The notes: a model not told the origin generated them from the sequence alone. 64,000 bases of DNA from Bradyrhizobium sp. AZCC 1721 (GCF_036924715.1 NZ_JAZHSB010000001.1:2471001-2535000), one strand, 5' to 3'; numbered from the stretch's first letter, positions 1-8,906 are shown. Translations and numbers: made by a program.

Positions 1-554
1 ACCGCACCCGTGGTCTTCGGCGGCGCCGGCGGGGCGGCTGGCGCTGCGGTCTTGGGCGCTGCGCCGGATGCACCCTTCGGTGCGCCCTTGGCCATGCTGT
101 TGGTGGGGCTTAAGGGGATCGGCGGACCGACACGGGTCCAGGTTTCGCCGCCGCAGAGGAAGCCGAGCACGCAGCCTTGAATCTCGAGCTGGTCGGTCCC
201 GACCGGCTTGATGGTCGCGCTGTAGTTTTGTCCGTCCTTGGCGTTATAGACCTCACCCTCCCACGCATCGACGCCGGACTTCTTCTTCATGTCGATCAGG
301 ATTGGCATGCCCAAAGTCGGCCGGCTCTGCTTAGAGGCATCCGGATTGTTCTTGTCCTTGCCGCCCGGCATCTTTTCCCAGGCAACGACGCCCCACATGT
401 TGCCGTTGCATTGGGCAACGCGAATGTTGGCAACACCGTCGGCCACTTTCCAGTCACCGGTGGGATCGGCGGCCAGCGCCGCATTAAGACCTGTGGCTAA
501 AATGATTCCCGAATAAACTATTGTGCGCGCGACAGTTCTTAGGCAGTGCAACAT
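1..554 (-). CDS. DUF2147 family secreted protein (C-terminus cut by window edge)
   Basis: Translation from the ATG at 554 gives a signal peptide (basic start, hydrophobic stretch, cleavage probably after ALA-ADP near residue 29). A domain that I recognise as DUF2147 follows, with GDWKVADGVANIRV, CNGNMWGVVAWE, and a C-terminal block with two cysteines (GCVLGFLCGGETWTRV). The family is made of small periplasmic beta-rich proteins of unknown function. After the domain comes a low-complexity Ala/Pro/Lys tail that runs off the left edge, so the true end is not visible. The gene is divergent from the aminotransferase that begins at 657. Family assignment is fairly secure; function is unknown. Confidence 0.8.
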   Translation of the reverse strand, partial: MLHCLRTVARTIVYSGIILATGLNAALAADPTGDWKVADGVANIRVAQCNGNMWGVVAWEKMPGGKDKNNPDASKQSRPTLGMPILIDMKKKSGVDAWEGEVYNAKDGQNYSATIKPVGTDQLEIQGCVLGFLCGGETWTRVGPPIPLSPTNSMAKGAPKGASGAAPKTAAPAAPPAPPKTTGA

Positions 555-656
555 GGTTCGAACCTGTGTTTAAGTAGATGATCCGAGCGAGAGGTCAAAA
601 CGCCGCATTGAGCGTTTTCAGTTGACGAAACAGCCATCAACCGACGTATGTAGCCG

Positions 657-2117
657 ATGCCAGATTCATATCTAGACGTTTCCGGGCTGATTGTAGAGCG
701 GCAGGCGCAGCGCAGTTCCATGCATGCGCGCCATCTGAACGAGCAGCTCGTCCGAGTGCTGAAGACCATCGGCTACGATGTGGGCTTTCAGAAGGGTCAA
801 GGACAATACCTGTTCGATCGTGACGGGGCCCGCTATCTCGATCTACTCAGCGGATTTGGCGTTTTTGCGATTGGCCGCAATCATCCGGCGCTGCGTCTGG
901 CGCTGAAAAGCGTGCTCGACAGCGATTTTCCCAATCTGGTGCAACTCGACGTCTCGACGCTCGCGGGCGTGCTGGCGGAGCGCCTGCTCGAACATGTTCC
1001 ATATCTGGACAAGGTGTTCTTTGCCAATTCCGGCGCCGAGACCGTCGAAGCCGCAATCAAGTTCGCGCGCGGTGCGACCGGCCGTCCCGGCATCGTCTCC
1101 TGCTCGCATTCCTTCCACGGCCTGTCCTACGGCGCGCTGTCGCTGATGGACGATGCGAACTTCAGAGGCGGCTTCGAGCCGCTGCTGCCGGGATGCACGC
1201 AGATACCTTTCAACGATCTCGCCGCGCTCGAGCAGGCCTTGTCCTCGCGCCAGGTCGCAGCCTTCATTGTCGAGCCGATCCAGGGCAAGGGCGTCAACAT
1301 GCCCTCGGATGAATTTTTGCCGGGCGCTGCCGCGCTGTGCAAAAAATACGGCACGATCTTCATTGCCGACGAAATCCAGACCGGTATCGGCCGCACCGGA
1401 AAATTCCTCGCGGTCGAGCACTGGAATGTCGAGCCCGACATGGTGCTCTTGGCAAAGGCGCTGTCGGGCGGTCACGTGCCAGTCGGCGCGCTGCTGACCC
1501 GCAAGTCCATCTTCGACAAGATCTTCAACCAGATGGATCGCGCGGTCGTGCACGGCTCGACTTTTTCGAAGAACGATATGGCGATGGCCGCCGGTATCGC
1601 CACTCTCGATGTGATCAAGCAGGAGAAACTTGTCGAGCAGGCCGCCAAGCGCGGCGCCGAGCTTCGCCTTGCACTGACCCGCATGGTGCCCGGCTATGAA
1701 CTGCTGAAGGAAGTGCGCGGCAAGGGATTGATGATCGGCATCGAGTTCGGTCCCCCGAAATCGCTGAAGCTGAAGGCTTCCTGGAACCTGCTGGAGACTG
1801 CAAATAAAGGCCTGTTCTGCCAGCTCATCACCGTACCGCTGTTCAAGGATCACAAGATCCTGACGCAGGTCTCCGGCCACGGCAGCCACACCATCAAGCT
1901 GCTGCCGCCGCTGGTGATCACGGAAGAAGATTGCACCTGGATCGAAAAATCGTTCGACGACGTCATTGCCGCGAGCCACAAGGTGCCCGGCGCGATCTGG
2001 CGTCGCTCGGCAAGACGCTGGTCGACAACGCGGTCAGGAAGTCGGCGTAGTCGCGCAAGCTCTCGTAGCTGCGCAGCCCCGTTGGCTTCATCCGCGCTAC
2101 GATTCTATCGGAGGTGA
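657..2117 (+). CDS. Class III PLP-dependent aminotransferase, C-terminus apparently frameshifted
   Basis: The protein has the fold-type I aminotransferase pattern: NSGAETVEAAIKFAR, SHSFHGLSYGALS, the EPIQGKG block, DEIQTGIGRTG and the PLP lysine in LLAKALSGGHVPVGA. It resembles the ornithine/acetylornithine branch. A hopanoid-type (HpnO) role was considered, but there are no hopanoid genes nearby, so no symbol is given. In the frame as read, the last ~45 residues are Arg/Ser-rich nonsense that run to 2117 and into the next gene. In the next frame, bases 1994-2050 encode DLASLGKTLVDNAVRKSA and a stop, which looks like the natural end of this family. A single missing base near 1986-1993 would explain this. 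The native gene is therefore probably 657-2050. The start at 657 has no clear ribosome binding site; ATG 720 is an alternative. Confidence 0.75.
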   Translation: MPDSYLDVSGLIVERQAQRSSMHARHLNEQLVRVLKTIGYDVGFQKGQGQYLFDRDGARYLDLLSGFGVFAIGRNHPALRLALKSVLDSDFPNLVQLDVSTLAGVLAERLLEHVPYLDKVFFANSGAETVEAAIKFARGATGRPGIVSCSHSFHGLSYGALSLMDDANFRGGFEPLLPGCTQIPFNDLAALEQALSSRQVAAFIVEPIQGKGVNMPSDEFLPGAAALCKKYGTIFIADEIQTGIGRTGKFLAVEHWNVEPDMVLLAKALSGGHVPVGALLTRKSIFDKIFNQMDRAVVHGSTFSKNDMAMAAGIATLDVIKQEKLVEQAAKRGAELRLALTRMVPGYELLKEVRGKGLMIGIEFGPPKSLKLKASWNLLETANKGLFCQLITVPLFKDHKILTQVSGHGSHTIKLLPPLVITEEDCTWIEKSFDDVIAASHKVPGAIWRRSARRWSTTRSGSRRSRASSRSCAAPLASSALRFYRR

Positions 2118-2119
2118 TC

Positions 2120-2527
2120 ATGGTCAACGTCACCGGCGGCTGTCATTGCGGCGCGATTCGCTACGAGATCGCGGGCGAACCCATCGTTCATGCATTGTGT
2201 CACTGCACCGATTGCCGTCGCCACGCCGGCGCGCCAATGGTCGGCTGGTCGATGTATGCGGAGGATGCGCTCAAGGTCACGAAGGGAACGCCCAAGGTCT
2301 ACGAATCGTCGGAACATGGCCGGCGACAGTTTTGCGCGAACTGTGGCACCGGTCTCTTCTACACCAATGCCAATGTGCTGCCCGGGATCGTCGATATCCA
2401 GAGTGCGACCTACGATGATCCCGACGCCGTGCCGGCCATGGTGCATATCCAGGTCGCAGAGCGCCTTCGCTGGATGGAGCGCGCGCACGAACTGCCCACC
2501 TTCGACCGCTATCCGCCGCCGCCATAG
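2120..2527 (+). CDS. GFA family (glutathione-dependent formaldehyde-activating/CENP-V fold) protein
   Basis: A 135-residue protein with the cysteine pattern of the GFA zinc-binding fold: GGCHCGAIRYE at the N-terminus, CHCTDCRRHAGAP in the middle and CANCGTGLF further on. Family members are small zinc proteins; the formaldehyde-glutathione activity of the founding member cannot be assumed for this one. The ATG at 2120 is preceded by a strong site (GGAGGT at 2109-2114), so it is preferred over the upstream in-frame ATG at 2114. The gene lies just after the aminotransferase, and the frameshifted version of that gene would almost touch it. Confidence 0.85.
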   Translation: MVNVTGGCHCGAIRYEIAGEPIVHALCHCTDCRRHAGAPMVGWSMYAEDALKVTKGTPKVYESSEHGRRQFCANCGTGLFYTNANVLPGIVDIQSATYDDPDAVPAMVHIQVAERLRWMERAHELPTFDRYPPPP

Positions 2528-2640
2528 CGGCCGCGGCAAACCGGGATAGTCTTACTGTGTCATAAGCGGTGAGCGTCTAGCTCGCCGAACGAAAGCTCCG
2601 TCAGCCCGCGTTAGCGCGAAAGCATTTCGCCTCTCCCTGA

Positions 2641-2676
2641 CGAAAATCGGTATCCAATTTTCCCGATCATGCTCTA
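2641..2676. repeat. Possible dispersed rhizobial hairpin element
   Basis: In the 205-base gap before the Bug protein, the sequence GAAAATCGG, a short spacer, then ATTTTCCCGATCATGC resembles a dispersed rhizobial intergenic element known to me from memory. Only a six-base stem is obvious, so this is tentative. Nothing else is seen in the gap apart from the ribosome binding site of the next gene. Confidence 0.3.
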
Positions 2677-2732
2677 GGATGCGCGCGCCGAGCGGTCGCA
2701 AAGAGCCGCCGGCGCGTGTTGTCGGAGGAAGC

Positions 2733-3713
2733 ATGATGGAATATCCGCGTCGCCAGTTCTTGCAGCTCGTCGCCGGTGCGGCTGCGCTCCCCGTTACGTC
2801 AAGCATCGCAAGCGCGCAGGCCTATCCATCGCGGCCGGTTCGCCTCGTGATCGGCTATACGCCCGGCGGCTCGGCGGACCTCACCTCGCGCCTGATGGGG
2901 CAATGGCTGTCGGAAAAGCTCGGGCAATCCTTCGTGATCGAGAACCGGCCGGGCGGCGGAACCAATATCGCGACCGAGCAGGTGCTGCGCGCTACCCCTG
3001 ACGGCTACACGCTGCTGCTGGTGGCGCCGGCGAACGCGATCAACGCCACGCTCTACGACAAGCTGCCCTTCGATTTTATGAAGGAGATGGAGCCGATCGC
3101 CGGCATCATTCGCTTTCCCAACGTCGTGGTGGTGCACCCCTCGCTGCCGATCAAGTCGATTCCCGAGCTGATCGCCTATGCCAAGGCCAATCCGGGCAAG
3201 CTCAACATGGCATCGTCAGGCAACGGCTCCACGATCCACATGTCGGGCGAACTGTTCAAGATGCTGACTGGGATCAACATGCAGCATGTGCCGTACCGCG
3301 GCGGCGCGCCGGCGCTCACCGACATGCTTTCCGGTCAGATGCACGTCATGTTCGACAACCTTCCGACCTGCGCCGAGCACGTCAAATCCGGCAAGCTGCG
3401 CGGGCTTGCGGTCACCAGCACGACGCGCTCGGACGTGCTGCCGGATTTGCCGTTGGTCGCGGATTACCTGCCGGGCTACGAGGCAAGCGCCTGGTACGGC
3501 CTCGCCGCGCCAAAGGGCACACCGCCGGAAATCGTCGACAGGCTCAACAAGGCGGTCAACGAAATCCTCGCCGACCCCAAGGCAAAGGCCCGCTTTGCCG
3601 AGATCGGCGCCATCCTGCTGCGGGGCTCGCCCGCCGATTTTGGAAAGCTGGTGGCCGATGAAACCGAGAAATGGGCCAAGGTGGTGAAGTTCGCCGGCGC
3701 CAAGGTGGATTAG
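2733..3713 (+). CDS. Tripartite tricarboxylate transporter substrate-binding protein (Bug family)
   Basis: A periplasmic solute-binding protein of the Bug/TctC family. Typical family blocks are YPSRPVRLVIGYTPGGSADLT, NRPGGGTNIATEQV, HPSLPIKSIPELIAYAKANPG and VPYRGGAPALTDMLSGQ. It begins with a signal of twin-arginine type (YPRRQFLQLVAGAAAL) ending at ASAQA. GGAGGA at 2724-2729 fixes the start at 2733, with a second ATG directly after; an upstream in-frame ATG at 2679 has no such site. No TctA/TctB membrane components are nearby, which is usual for the many orphan Bug proteins of soil proteobacteria. The ligand is unknown, probably a carboxylate. Confidence 0.9.
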   Translation: MMEYPRRQFLQLVAGAAALPVTSSIASAQAYPSRPVRLVIGYTPGGSADLTSRLMGQWLSEKLGQSFVIENRPGGGTNIATEQVLRATPDGYTLLLVAPANAINATLYDKLPFDFMKEMEPIAGIIRFPNVVVVHPSLPIKSIPELIAYAKANPGKLNMASSGNGSTIHMSGELFKMLTGINMQHVPYRGGAPALTDMLSGQMHVMFDNLPTCAEHVKSGKLRGLAVTSTTRSDVLPDLPLVADYLPGYEASAWYGLAAPKGTPPEIVDRLNKAVNEILADPKAKARFAEIGAILLRGSPADFGKLVADETEKWAKVVKFAGAKVD

Positions 3714-3828
3714 AGGGCGGTATTCATCAAACTGGCGGTAAGCCAGCAGTGTCTGCTTTCGGGGAGTAAACCAGACGCGGATCAGCCGCGCCGTGATGTC
3801 CGCAAGTGGACCCAATTCGGACTTGGGT

Positions 3829-4890
3829 TCAGGTAAGTAGCGTCCTGCAATCGAGATCATCGACGGCAAGCATGATGCGTTCAAGACTATTCCACCAGAT
3901 CACGGCGGGGATACTGTTCACAGCTTGCCACACCGGCGTCGTAATTTGCCAAAGCACTGACAATCGATAATCGGCTTGAAGCGCATGTCGGTCGTAGCCC
4001 GAGACCCCGTGAGCAACCAGCGTCTCGTGGTATTCGTCGAGGAGTGAACGTTCCATCGCTTGTCGACGGTCAGGATACCAGTGCATCGCGATCATGTAGG
4101 CAAGGTCTCGCGATGCGACATCGAGGCGCCAGCTGTCCCAGTCGAACAGTCGAGCATCATCGGACTGATGGTCTCGCGGCAAAAACGTATTCCAAACATG
4201 CGCGTCGCCTTGGGTGATCGTAAAGTTTCGATGTGAGTGATACCGCTGAAGCAGACGAGGTGCAGAGCCGAGCAATTGTTCATAGAGCCGGCGCCGCTCG
4301 CGTGACAGTAGGTCACCCGCGCGATCAGCAAAACGTTGGAAGTCGGTCGCGACAAGCTGCATCTGCCGATCCATGGCCTCGGGGTCCAGCCACGTCCCTA
4401 CGGAGACGCCGAGTCGCGGGCTGTCCCACCAAGAAGCATGGAGGCGAGCGTGCGCTCGAACGATTGCTCCACATTGCTGCCTTGAGGGCGGCAGCGGCCA
4501 CTGCGTCGGGACGGCGTGGGTTTCTGTGAGGTCCTCAAGGAGGAGGTGCCACGCGCTCGTCTCAGCATCGCGATACGCCTCGAAACAGCGAGGCACGATG
4601 TTGGTCACCATCAGTGGCGCAATCTGATTATAAAATGCGACCTCCTGACGGCCTGCATGCAGCGCGTCTCCGACGCGATCGGGGTGACAAGTCTTGAAGA
4701 TGAGGGAGCGGGGGGCGTCGTCGGTCGGTGTACTGTACGTCAGGCGTATCCGAATGATTCGAGAGAGGATGGTTTCGCGCGAGCTTTCGACCGTGACATC
4801 GCTGACGTGAGCCTTGCCAAGCACACCAGTTCGGCGGAATGTCGCGGTGAGACGCTCAGCCTGGATCGCTTCTGGAATCGGTTGCGTCAT
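3829..4890 (-). CDS. Aminoglycoside phosphotransferase/ecdysteroid kinase-like protein
   Basis: A 353-residue protein with the small-molecule kinase fold. A nucleotide-binding N-lobe contains the lysine of LIFKTCHP. A brief hinge LLLEDL follows, then a catalytic loop TITQGDAHVWNT and the metal-binding LFDWDSWRL. The usual catalytic-loop histidine (HGD) is Gln here, while the Asp and downstream Asn are kept. The substrate is unknown; relatives phosphorylate small alcohols or are only predicted kinases. TAGGAG lies just upstream of the ATG. Sequences reading like parts of a common intergenic motif (ATGTCCGC) lie on both sides of the gene, at about 3795 and 5056. Together with slightly lower apparent GC, this hints at, but does not prove, acquisition as a unit. 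Confidence 0.7.
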   Translation of the reverse strand: MTQPIPEAIQAERLTATFRRTGVLGKAHVSDVTVESSRETILSRIIRIRLTYSTPTDDAPRSLIFKTCHPDRVGDALHAGRQEVAFYNQIAPLMVTNIVPRCFEAYRDAETSAWHLLLEDLTETHAVPTQWPLPPSRQQCGAIVRAHARLHASWWDSPRLGVSVGTWLDPEAMDRQMQLVATDFQRFADRAGDLLSRERRRLYEQLLGSAPRLLQRYHSHRNFTITQGDAHVWNTFLPRDHQSDDARLFDWDSWRLDVASRDLAYMIAMHWYPDRRQAMERSLLDEYHETLVAHGVSGYDRHALQADYRLSVLWQITTPVWQAVNSIPAVIWWNSLERIMLAVDDLDCRTLLT

Positions 4891-5122
4891 CGCGCTCTCC
4901 TAATTCGAAGGTAGCTCTTTCCGGTCATGTGCGCAACTAACGGTTGAGCACGATCGCCCGCCGTGATCGGCAGTATAACGATGACCGCTGCTGGAATGTT
5001 AGCGTGACCTTGATGTCCGATCTTGCACGTCGCGGACATGCGGAGATCAGTGCGTAATGTCCGCTTTCAGCTGCAAAGCGAGTTTTGCTGGTCGCAAGTA
5101 ATCCAGATTATGGTTCAAGTTG

Positions 5123-5968
5123 TCAGTTTCTCGCCATCGCCCGCGGCGGACTCTTGCCAAGCGCCATTGCCATCGCCGAGATCAGTGGCCGCATGAAAAA
5201 AGCGTCCTCCGCCGGATAGATATCGGTGCGCAGGCCGTGGGACTTCAGTTCATCGGAGACCGCCGGTCCGACCGAAGCGATTGGCGTGCGGTCAAGCCCT
5301 TCGCGTAACCGATCCTCGCAACCCTGCGTCCGCGCGACCTCGATCAGTCGACGGATCTGACCAAGATTGGTGAGCGCGATCGCGTCGATGCGGCTCGCCG
5401 CCATCTCGTCGATTGCATTGATGATGTTAGCGTCCGCAGCCTGCGCGTCGTAGACGTAAGGCAACACCGTATCGACCTCGGCACCGTGCGCCTTGATAGC
5501 GCCGATCAGGACGCTGTGGTCTTTGTCCGGATAGAGCTGCAGGCCGAGGCGATGGCCGCTGAGGTCGAGGCGCGACAGCATCTCGGCGACGCCTTCGGAG
5601 GTCGGCTTCTCCGTCGTCATCTGCGGTTCCAGCCCGATTTCGCGCAGCGCCTTGCCCGGCTTGGGGCCGCGGGCGAATTTGCGCGCCTTGCCGAGAGACG
5701 CAATGAACTCCTGTTCGACGCCGATGCGCCGGACCACCTTCATCAGCCGGCGCAGGCCTTCGCCCGTCATCAGCACCAAATCATCGAAGGGCTTTTCGAT
5801 CGACCGCCTGATCCAGGCTTCGACCGGCGCCGGGTCCGGCGCATCGTGGATGGTGAACATCGGACATTGCAGCACGTCGGCGCCCTGCTCGGTGAGCAGG
5901 CGGGAGAACTGCGCTTCCTCGCGCGTTTCCAGGATCAGGATGCGGTAACCGTTCAATCTGTCAGCCAT
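5123..5968 (-). CDS. hemD: Uroporphyrinogen-III synthase-like protein (HemD family)
   Basis: A 281-residue protein with the two-lobed HEM4 layout. The first half contains RILILETREEAQFSRLL, and the second half has the family's characteristic region ALTNLGQIRRLIEVA followed by PIASVGPAVSDELKSHGL. HemD closes hydroxymethylbilane to uroporphyrinogen III, the branch point for haem, sirohaem and cobalamin. The start at 5968 is chosen because GGAGCGAG precedes it; an upstream ATG at 6079 in the same frame would add a poorly conserved-looking basic leader. No other haem genes are present here, so this could be a second, specialised HemD-like copy instead of the housekeeping enzyme. The gene is divergent from purU. 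Confidence 0.7.
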   Translation of the reverse strand: MADRLNGYRILILETREEAQFSRLLTEQGADVLQCPMFTIHDAPDPAPVEAWIRRSIEKPFDDLVLMTGEGLRRLMKVVRRIGVEQEFIASLGKARKFARGPKPGKALREIGLEPQMTTEKPTSEGVAEMLSRLDLSGHRLGLQLYPDKDHSVLIGAIKAHGAEVDTVLPYVYDAQAADANIINAIDEMAASRIDAIALTNLGQIRRLIEVARTQGCEDRLREGLDRTPIASVGPAVSDELKSHGLRTDIYPAEDAFFMRPLISAMAMALGKSPPRAMARN

Positions 5969-6111
5969 GATCTCGCTCCAACGCTTTTGCTTCGCGCTTT
6001 GTTCATCCTGACCCCGGTTTCCGGATTGGCGCAAGCGCGTCTGCGATGATAGAGCAGGGCGCAAATCCGAGGTTTTCACCCTTCTGCCTGAATTGTAGTC
6101 AAGTCAGCGCC

Positions 6112-6975
6112 ATGCCCGATCACCAATTCGTCCTGACCCTGTCCTGCCCGGATCGCCCCGGCATCGTTTCCGCGGTGTCGACCTTTCTGGCCCATAACGG
6201 TCAGAACATTTTGGATGCCCAGCAGTTCGACGACGTCGAGACCATGAAATTCTTCATGCGGGTGGTGTTCACCGCCGCCGATCTCGCCGTCGAATTGCAG
6301 GCGCTGCAGACCGGCTTTGCCGCGATCGCCGAGCGCTTCAACATGGACTGGCAGATGCGCGACCGCGCCAATCGCCGCCGGGTGATGCTGCTGGTTTCCA
6401 AGTCGGATCATTGCCTGGTCGACATCCTCTATCGCTGGCGCACCGGCGAACTCGAGATGATACCGACCGCGATCGTTTCCAACCATCCGCGCGAGACCTA
6501 CAGCTCGCTCGATTTCGGCGAGATCCCGTTCCACTATTTGCCGGTGACGAAGGAAACCAAGCGCGAGCAGGAAGAGGCGGTCTGGAAACTGGTTCAGGAC
6601 ACAACGACCGATCTCGTCGTGCTGGCGCGCTACATGCAGATCCTGTCCGACGAAATGTCGGCAAAACTGTCCGGCCGATGCATCAACATCCACCATTCGT
6701 TCCTGCCGGGCTTCAAGGGCGCGCGTCCCTATCACCAGGCCCATGAGCGCGGCGTCAAGCTGATCGGCGCCACCGCGCACTACGTCACCCGCGACCTCGA
6801 CGAAGGCCCGATCATCGACCAGGACGTCGAGCGCATCAGCCATCGCGATACGCCGGAAGATCTCTCGCGCAAGGGTCGCGACATCGAACGCCGCGTACTG
6901 GCGCGTGCCATGCGCCATCATCTCGAGGACCGCGTCATCCTCAACGGCCGCAAGACGGTTGTGTTTATGGATTAG
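6112..6975 (+). CDS. purU: Formyltetrahydrofolate deformylase
   Basis: PurU hydrolyses 10-formyltetrahydrofolate to formate and tetrahydrofolate, balancing one-carbon units and feeding formate to purine synthesis. The 287-residue protein starts with an ACT domain ([18 protein letters not shown]) and continues with a formyltransferase-like catalytic domain. That domain contains the family blocks [48 protein letters not shown] and the late [18 protein letters not shown]. The INIHHSFLP histidine and the Asp of [14 protein letters not shown] are present. The start at 6112 gives the normal family length. The stop overlaps that of the convergent small lipoprotein gene by a few bases. This is one of several folate or methyl-cycle genes in the window. 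Confidence 0.93.
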   Translation: MPDHQFVLTLSCPDRPGIVSAVSTFLAHNGQNILDAQQFDDVETMKFFMRVVFTAADLAVELQALQTGFAAIAERFNMDWQMRDRANRRRVMLLVSKSDHCLVDILYRWRTGELEMIPTAIVSNHPRETYSSLDFGEIPFHYLPVTKETKREQEEAVWKLVQDTTTDLVVLARYMQILSDEMSAKLSGRCINIHHSFLPGFKGARPYHQAHERGVKLIGATAHYVTRDLDEGPIIDQDVERISHRDTPEDLSRKGRDIERRVLARAMRHHLEDRVILNGRKTVVFMD

Positions 6976-7250
6976 CGCGCCGCATCCTTGGACGCAGGAG
7001 CCGGGTTGGTCTCCTTGTCGCGTTCGGAGGCCGGCATTAGGCGCTTTCGCTCGCGCTCCCGCATGTACTCGTCATACTTCGCCGTTCCCGGGCGCGGCGG
7101 CGCGTCGGCCGGCAAGCCGCCGGCCCAAGCTGGAATGGCATCGCTGACGCCGGCTGAGACTTTCTCGTTGATGGTCCCACAGCCGCTCAAGCCGCAGCCC
7201 GCGAGGGCAACGGTGACGATCGTGACAATGTGGCGCGCGCTGGTCGTCAT
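6972..7250 (-). CDS. Small hypothetical lipoprotein
   Basis: A 92-residue protein beginning [29 protein letters not shown]. Two possible lipoboxes, LAGC and LSGC, follow a hydrophobic stretch, so lipid attachment at one of these cysteines and a periplasmic location are likely. The mature part is short and contains a highly charged segment ([13 protein letters not shown]). I do not recognise a domain. It converges on purU with overlapping stop codons. Confidence 0.65.
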   Translation of the reverse strand: MTTSARHIVTIVTVALAGCGLSGCGTINEKVSAGVSDAIPAWAGGLPADAPPRPGTAKYDEYMRERERKRLMPASERDKETNPAPASKDAAR

Positions 7251-7331
7251 TGGCAGAAGACTACAACCTTAACCGTTTAAGGATGATGGATTTAGGGCGC
7301 TGCTCTGGGAACCGGCGAAAGCGGTTCTTTG

Positions 7332-7366
7332 TTGACAGGACCATTTCATTTGTACAATCGTACAAA
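7332..7366 (+). promoter_or_regulatory. Candidate promoter with overlapping palindromic operator
   Basis: The gap 7251-7554 holds TTGACA at 7332-7337 and TACAAT at 7353-7358, a sigma-70-like pair with a short 15-base spacer. The second element is embedded in a perfect palindrome, TTTGTAC-AATC-GTACAAA at 7349-7366. A dimeric repressor bound there would cover the -10 region. This is the only strong promoter-like signal upstream of the transporter operon that begins at 7555. The regulator is not identified. Confidence 0.45.
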
Positions 7367-7554
7367 AGCGGCGGCAATCGCGTCACGTCTTTTGCGGCTA
7401 TGCGGCTTCTTCGCTGCGACCCGCCAATGGTCCGATTGACAAAAGGGCGGCCAAGGACGCCATGTTGCCGCGCTACCCGGCGGAAAAATCTGGGTTATGG
7501 TGAGATCAAGGGCCGGGGACTCGGTTCGAGACACAAGGCCGATCAGGGGGAGAG

Positions 7555-8733
7555 ATGCTCATGTCTATTCGCAGTCAAATATTGCTGGCCGCAGGCTCAG
7601 TCGCCGCGATGCTGGCGCTTGCGCCGGCCCACGCCCAGGACGCCGTCAAGATTGGCCTGATCCTGCCGATGACCGGCGGCCAGGCCTCGACCGGCAAGCA
7701 GATCGACAACGCGGTCAAGCTCTACATGCAGCAGAACGGCGATACCGTCGCCGGCAAGAAGATCGAAGTCATCCTGAAGGACGACGGTGCGGTTCCCGAC
7801 AACACCAAGCGCCTAGCGCAGGAACTGATCGTCAACGACAAGGTCAATTTCATCGCAGGTTTTGGCGTGACGCCCGCTGCGCTCGCGGCGGCGCCGCTGG
7901 CGACGCAGGCCAAGGTTCCCGAAATCGTGATGGCGGCGGGCACCTCGATCATCACCGAGCGCTCGCCCTACATCGTCCGAACCTCGTTCACGCTGGCGCA
8001 GTCGTGCACCATCATCGGTGATTGGGCCGCCAAGAACGGCATCAAGAAGGTCGCGACGCTGACCTCCGACTACGCGCCCGGCAATGACGCGCTGAACTTC
8101 TTCAAGCAGAACTTCACCGCCGGCGGCGGGGAGATCGTCGAAGAGGTGAAGGTGCCGCTGCAAAACCCTGATTTTGCTCCGTTCTTGCAGCGCATGAAGG
8201 ACTCCAAGCCTGACGCAGTGTTCGTGTTCGTGCCGGCAGGCCAAGGCGGCAACTTCATGAAGCAGTATGCCGAGCGCGGGCTCGACAAGGCGGGCATCAA
8301 GGTGATCGGCCCCGGCGACGTGATGGACGACGACCTGCTCAACGGCATGGGCGACGCGGCGCTCGGCACGGTGACGGCGCATCTCTATTCGGCCGCGCAT
8401 CCCTCGGCCGCGAACAAGGAATTCGTCGCCGCCTACAAGAAGGCGTTCGGCCAGCGCCCGGGCTTCATGGCGGTCGGCGGCTATGACGGTATCCGATTGA
8501 TCTACGAGGCGCTGAAGAAGACCGGCGGCAAGACCGACGGCGACGCGCTGATCGCGGCGATGAAGGGCGCAAAGTGGGAAAGCCCCCGCGGCCCGATCAT
8601 GATCGATCCGGAAACCCGCGACATCGTGCAGAACATCTACATCCGCAAGGTCGAGAAGGTCGACGGCGAACTCTACAACGTCGAGTTCGCGACCTTCGAG
8701 GCGGTGAAGGATTCGGGCAAGACGAAGAAGTGA
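7555..8733 (+). CDS. ABC transporter substrate-binding protein, branched-chain amino acid type (LivJ/K family)
   Basis: A 392-residue periplasmic binding protein. A signal peptide (about residues 1-27, ending APAHA-QDA) leads into VKIGLILPMTGGQASTGKQI, the family opening. Later blocks AGFGVTPAALAAAPLA, PYIVRTSFTLAQ and GYDGIRLIYEAL are typical of the LivJ/LivK/amide-binding superfamily. It is the first gene of an operon with two permeases, two ATPases and a MetE-like enzyme. GGGGGAGAG lies just before the start; a second ATG at 7561 is also possible. The ligand is unknown: members of this family bind amino acids, amides, aromatic acids and other compounds. A hairpin repeat separates it from the permease gene, which would allow the binding protein to be expressed more strongly than the rest. 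Confidence 0.9.
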   Translation: MLMSIRSQILLAAGSVAAMLALAPAHAQDAVKIGLILPMTGGQASTGKQIDNAVKLYMQQNGDTVAGKKIEVILKDDGAVPDNTKRLAQELIVNDKVNFIAGFGVTPAALAAAPLATQAKVPEIVMAAGTSIITERSPYIVRTSFTLAQSCTIIGDWAAKNGIKKVATLTSDYAPGNDALNFFKQNFTAGGGEIVEEVKVPLQNPDFAPFLQRMKDSKPDAVFVFVPAGQGGNFMKQYAERGLDKAGIKVIGPGDVMDDDLLNGMGDAALGTVTAHLYSAAHPSAANKEFVAAYKKAFGQRPGFMAVGGYDGIRLIYEALKKTGGKTDGDALIAAMKGAKWESPRGPIMIDPETRDIVQNIYIRKVEKVDGELYNVEFATFEAVKDSGKTKK

Positions 8734-8741
8734 CCGAAGGT

Positions 8742-8856
8742 CATTCCGGGGCGCATCTCCCGCTCTCTCCACGTCATGCCCGGGCTTGACCCGGGCATCC
8801 ACGCCCCTCAACGGGCGAGGAAGTCGTGGATGGCGGGGACAAGCCCGGCCATGACG
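8742..8856. repeat. Intergenic hairpin repeat between binding protein and permease genes
   Basis: A CATTCCGGGGCGC fragment at 8742 is followed by an imperfect inverted repeat. CGTCATGCCCGGGCTTGACC starts at 8772, and the reverse-type arm ending GGCCATGACG lies at 8825-8856. A solo arm of the same family is at 23455-23492. It lies between genes one and two of the transporter operon. Confidence 0.75.
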
Positions 8857-8906
8857 ATGCCGTTGATTTCGTGTCCCTCGCTAGCATTGTTAGACTTCGC
8901 TGACCA

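Noticed and set aside
551..570. GGTTCGAACC as a T-loop of a tRNA gene
   Set aside because: The surrounding bases do not form an acceptor or anticodon arm, and the sequence sits at the start of the DUF2147 gene.
657..2117. Naming the aminotransferase HpnO (hopanoid biosynthesis)
   Set aside because: Only general class III resemblance could be judged, and no hopanoid genes are present in the window.
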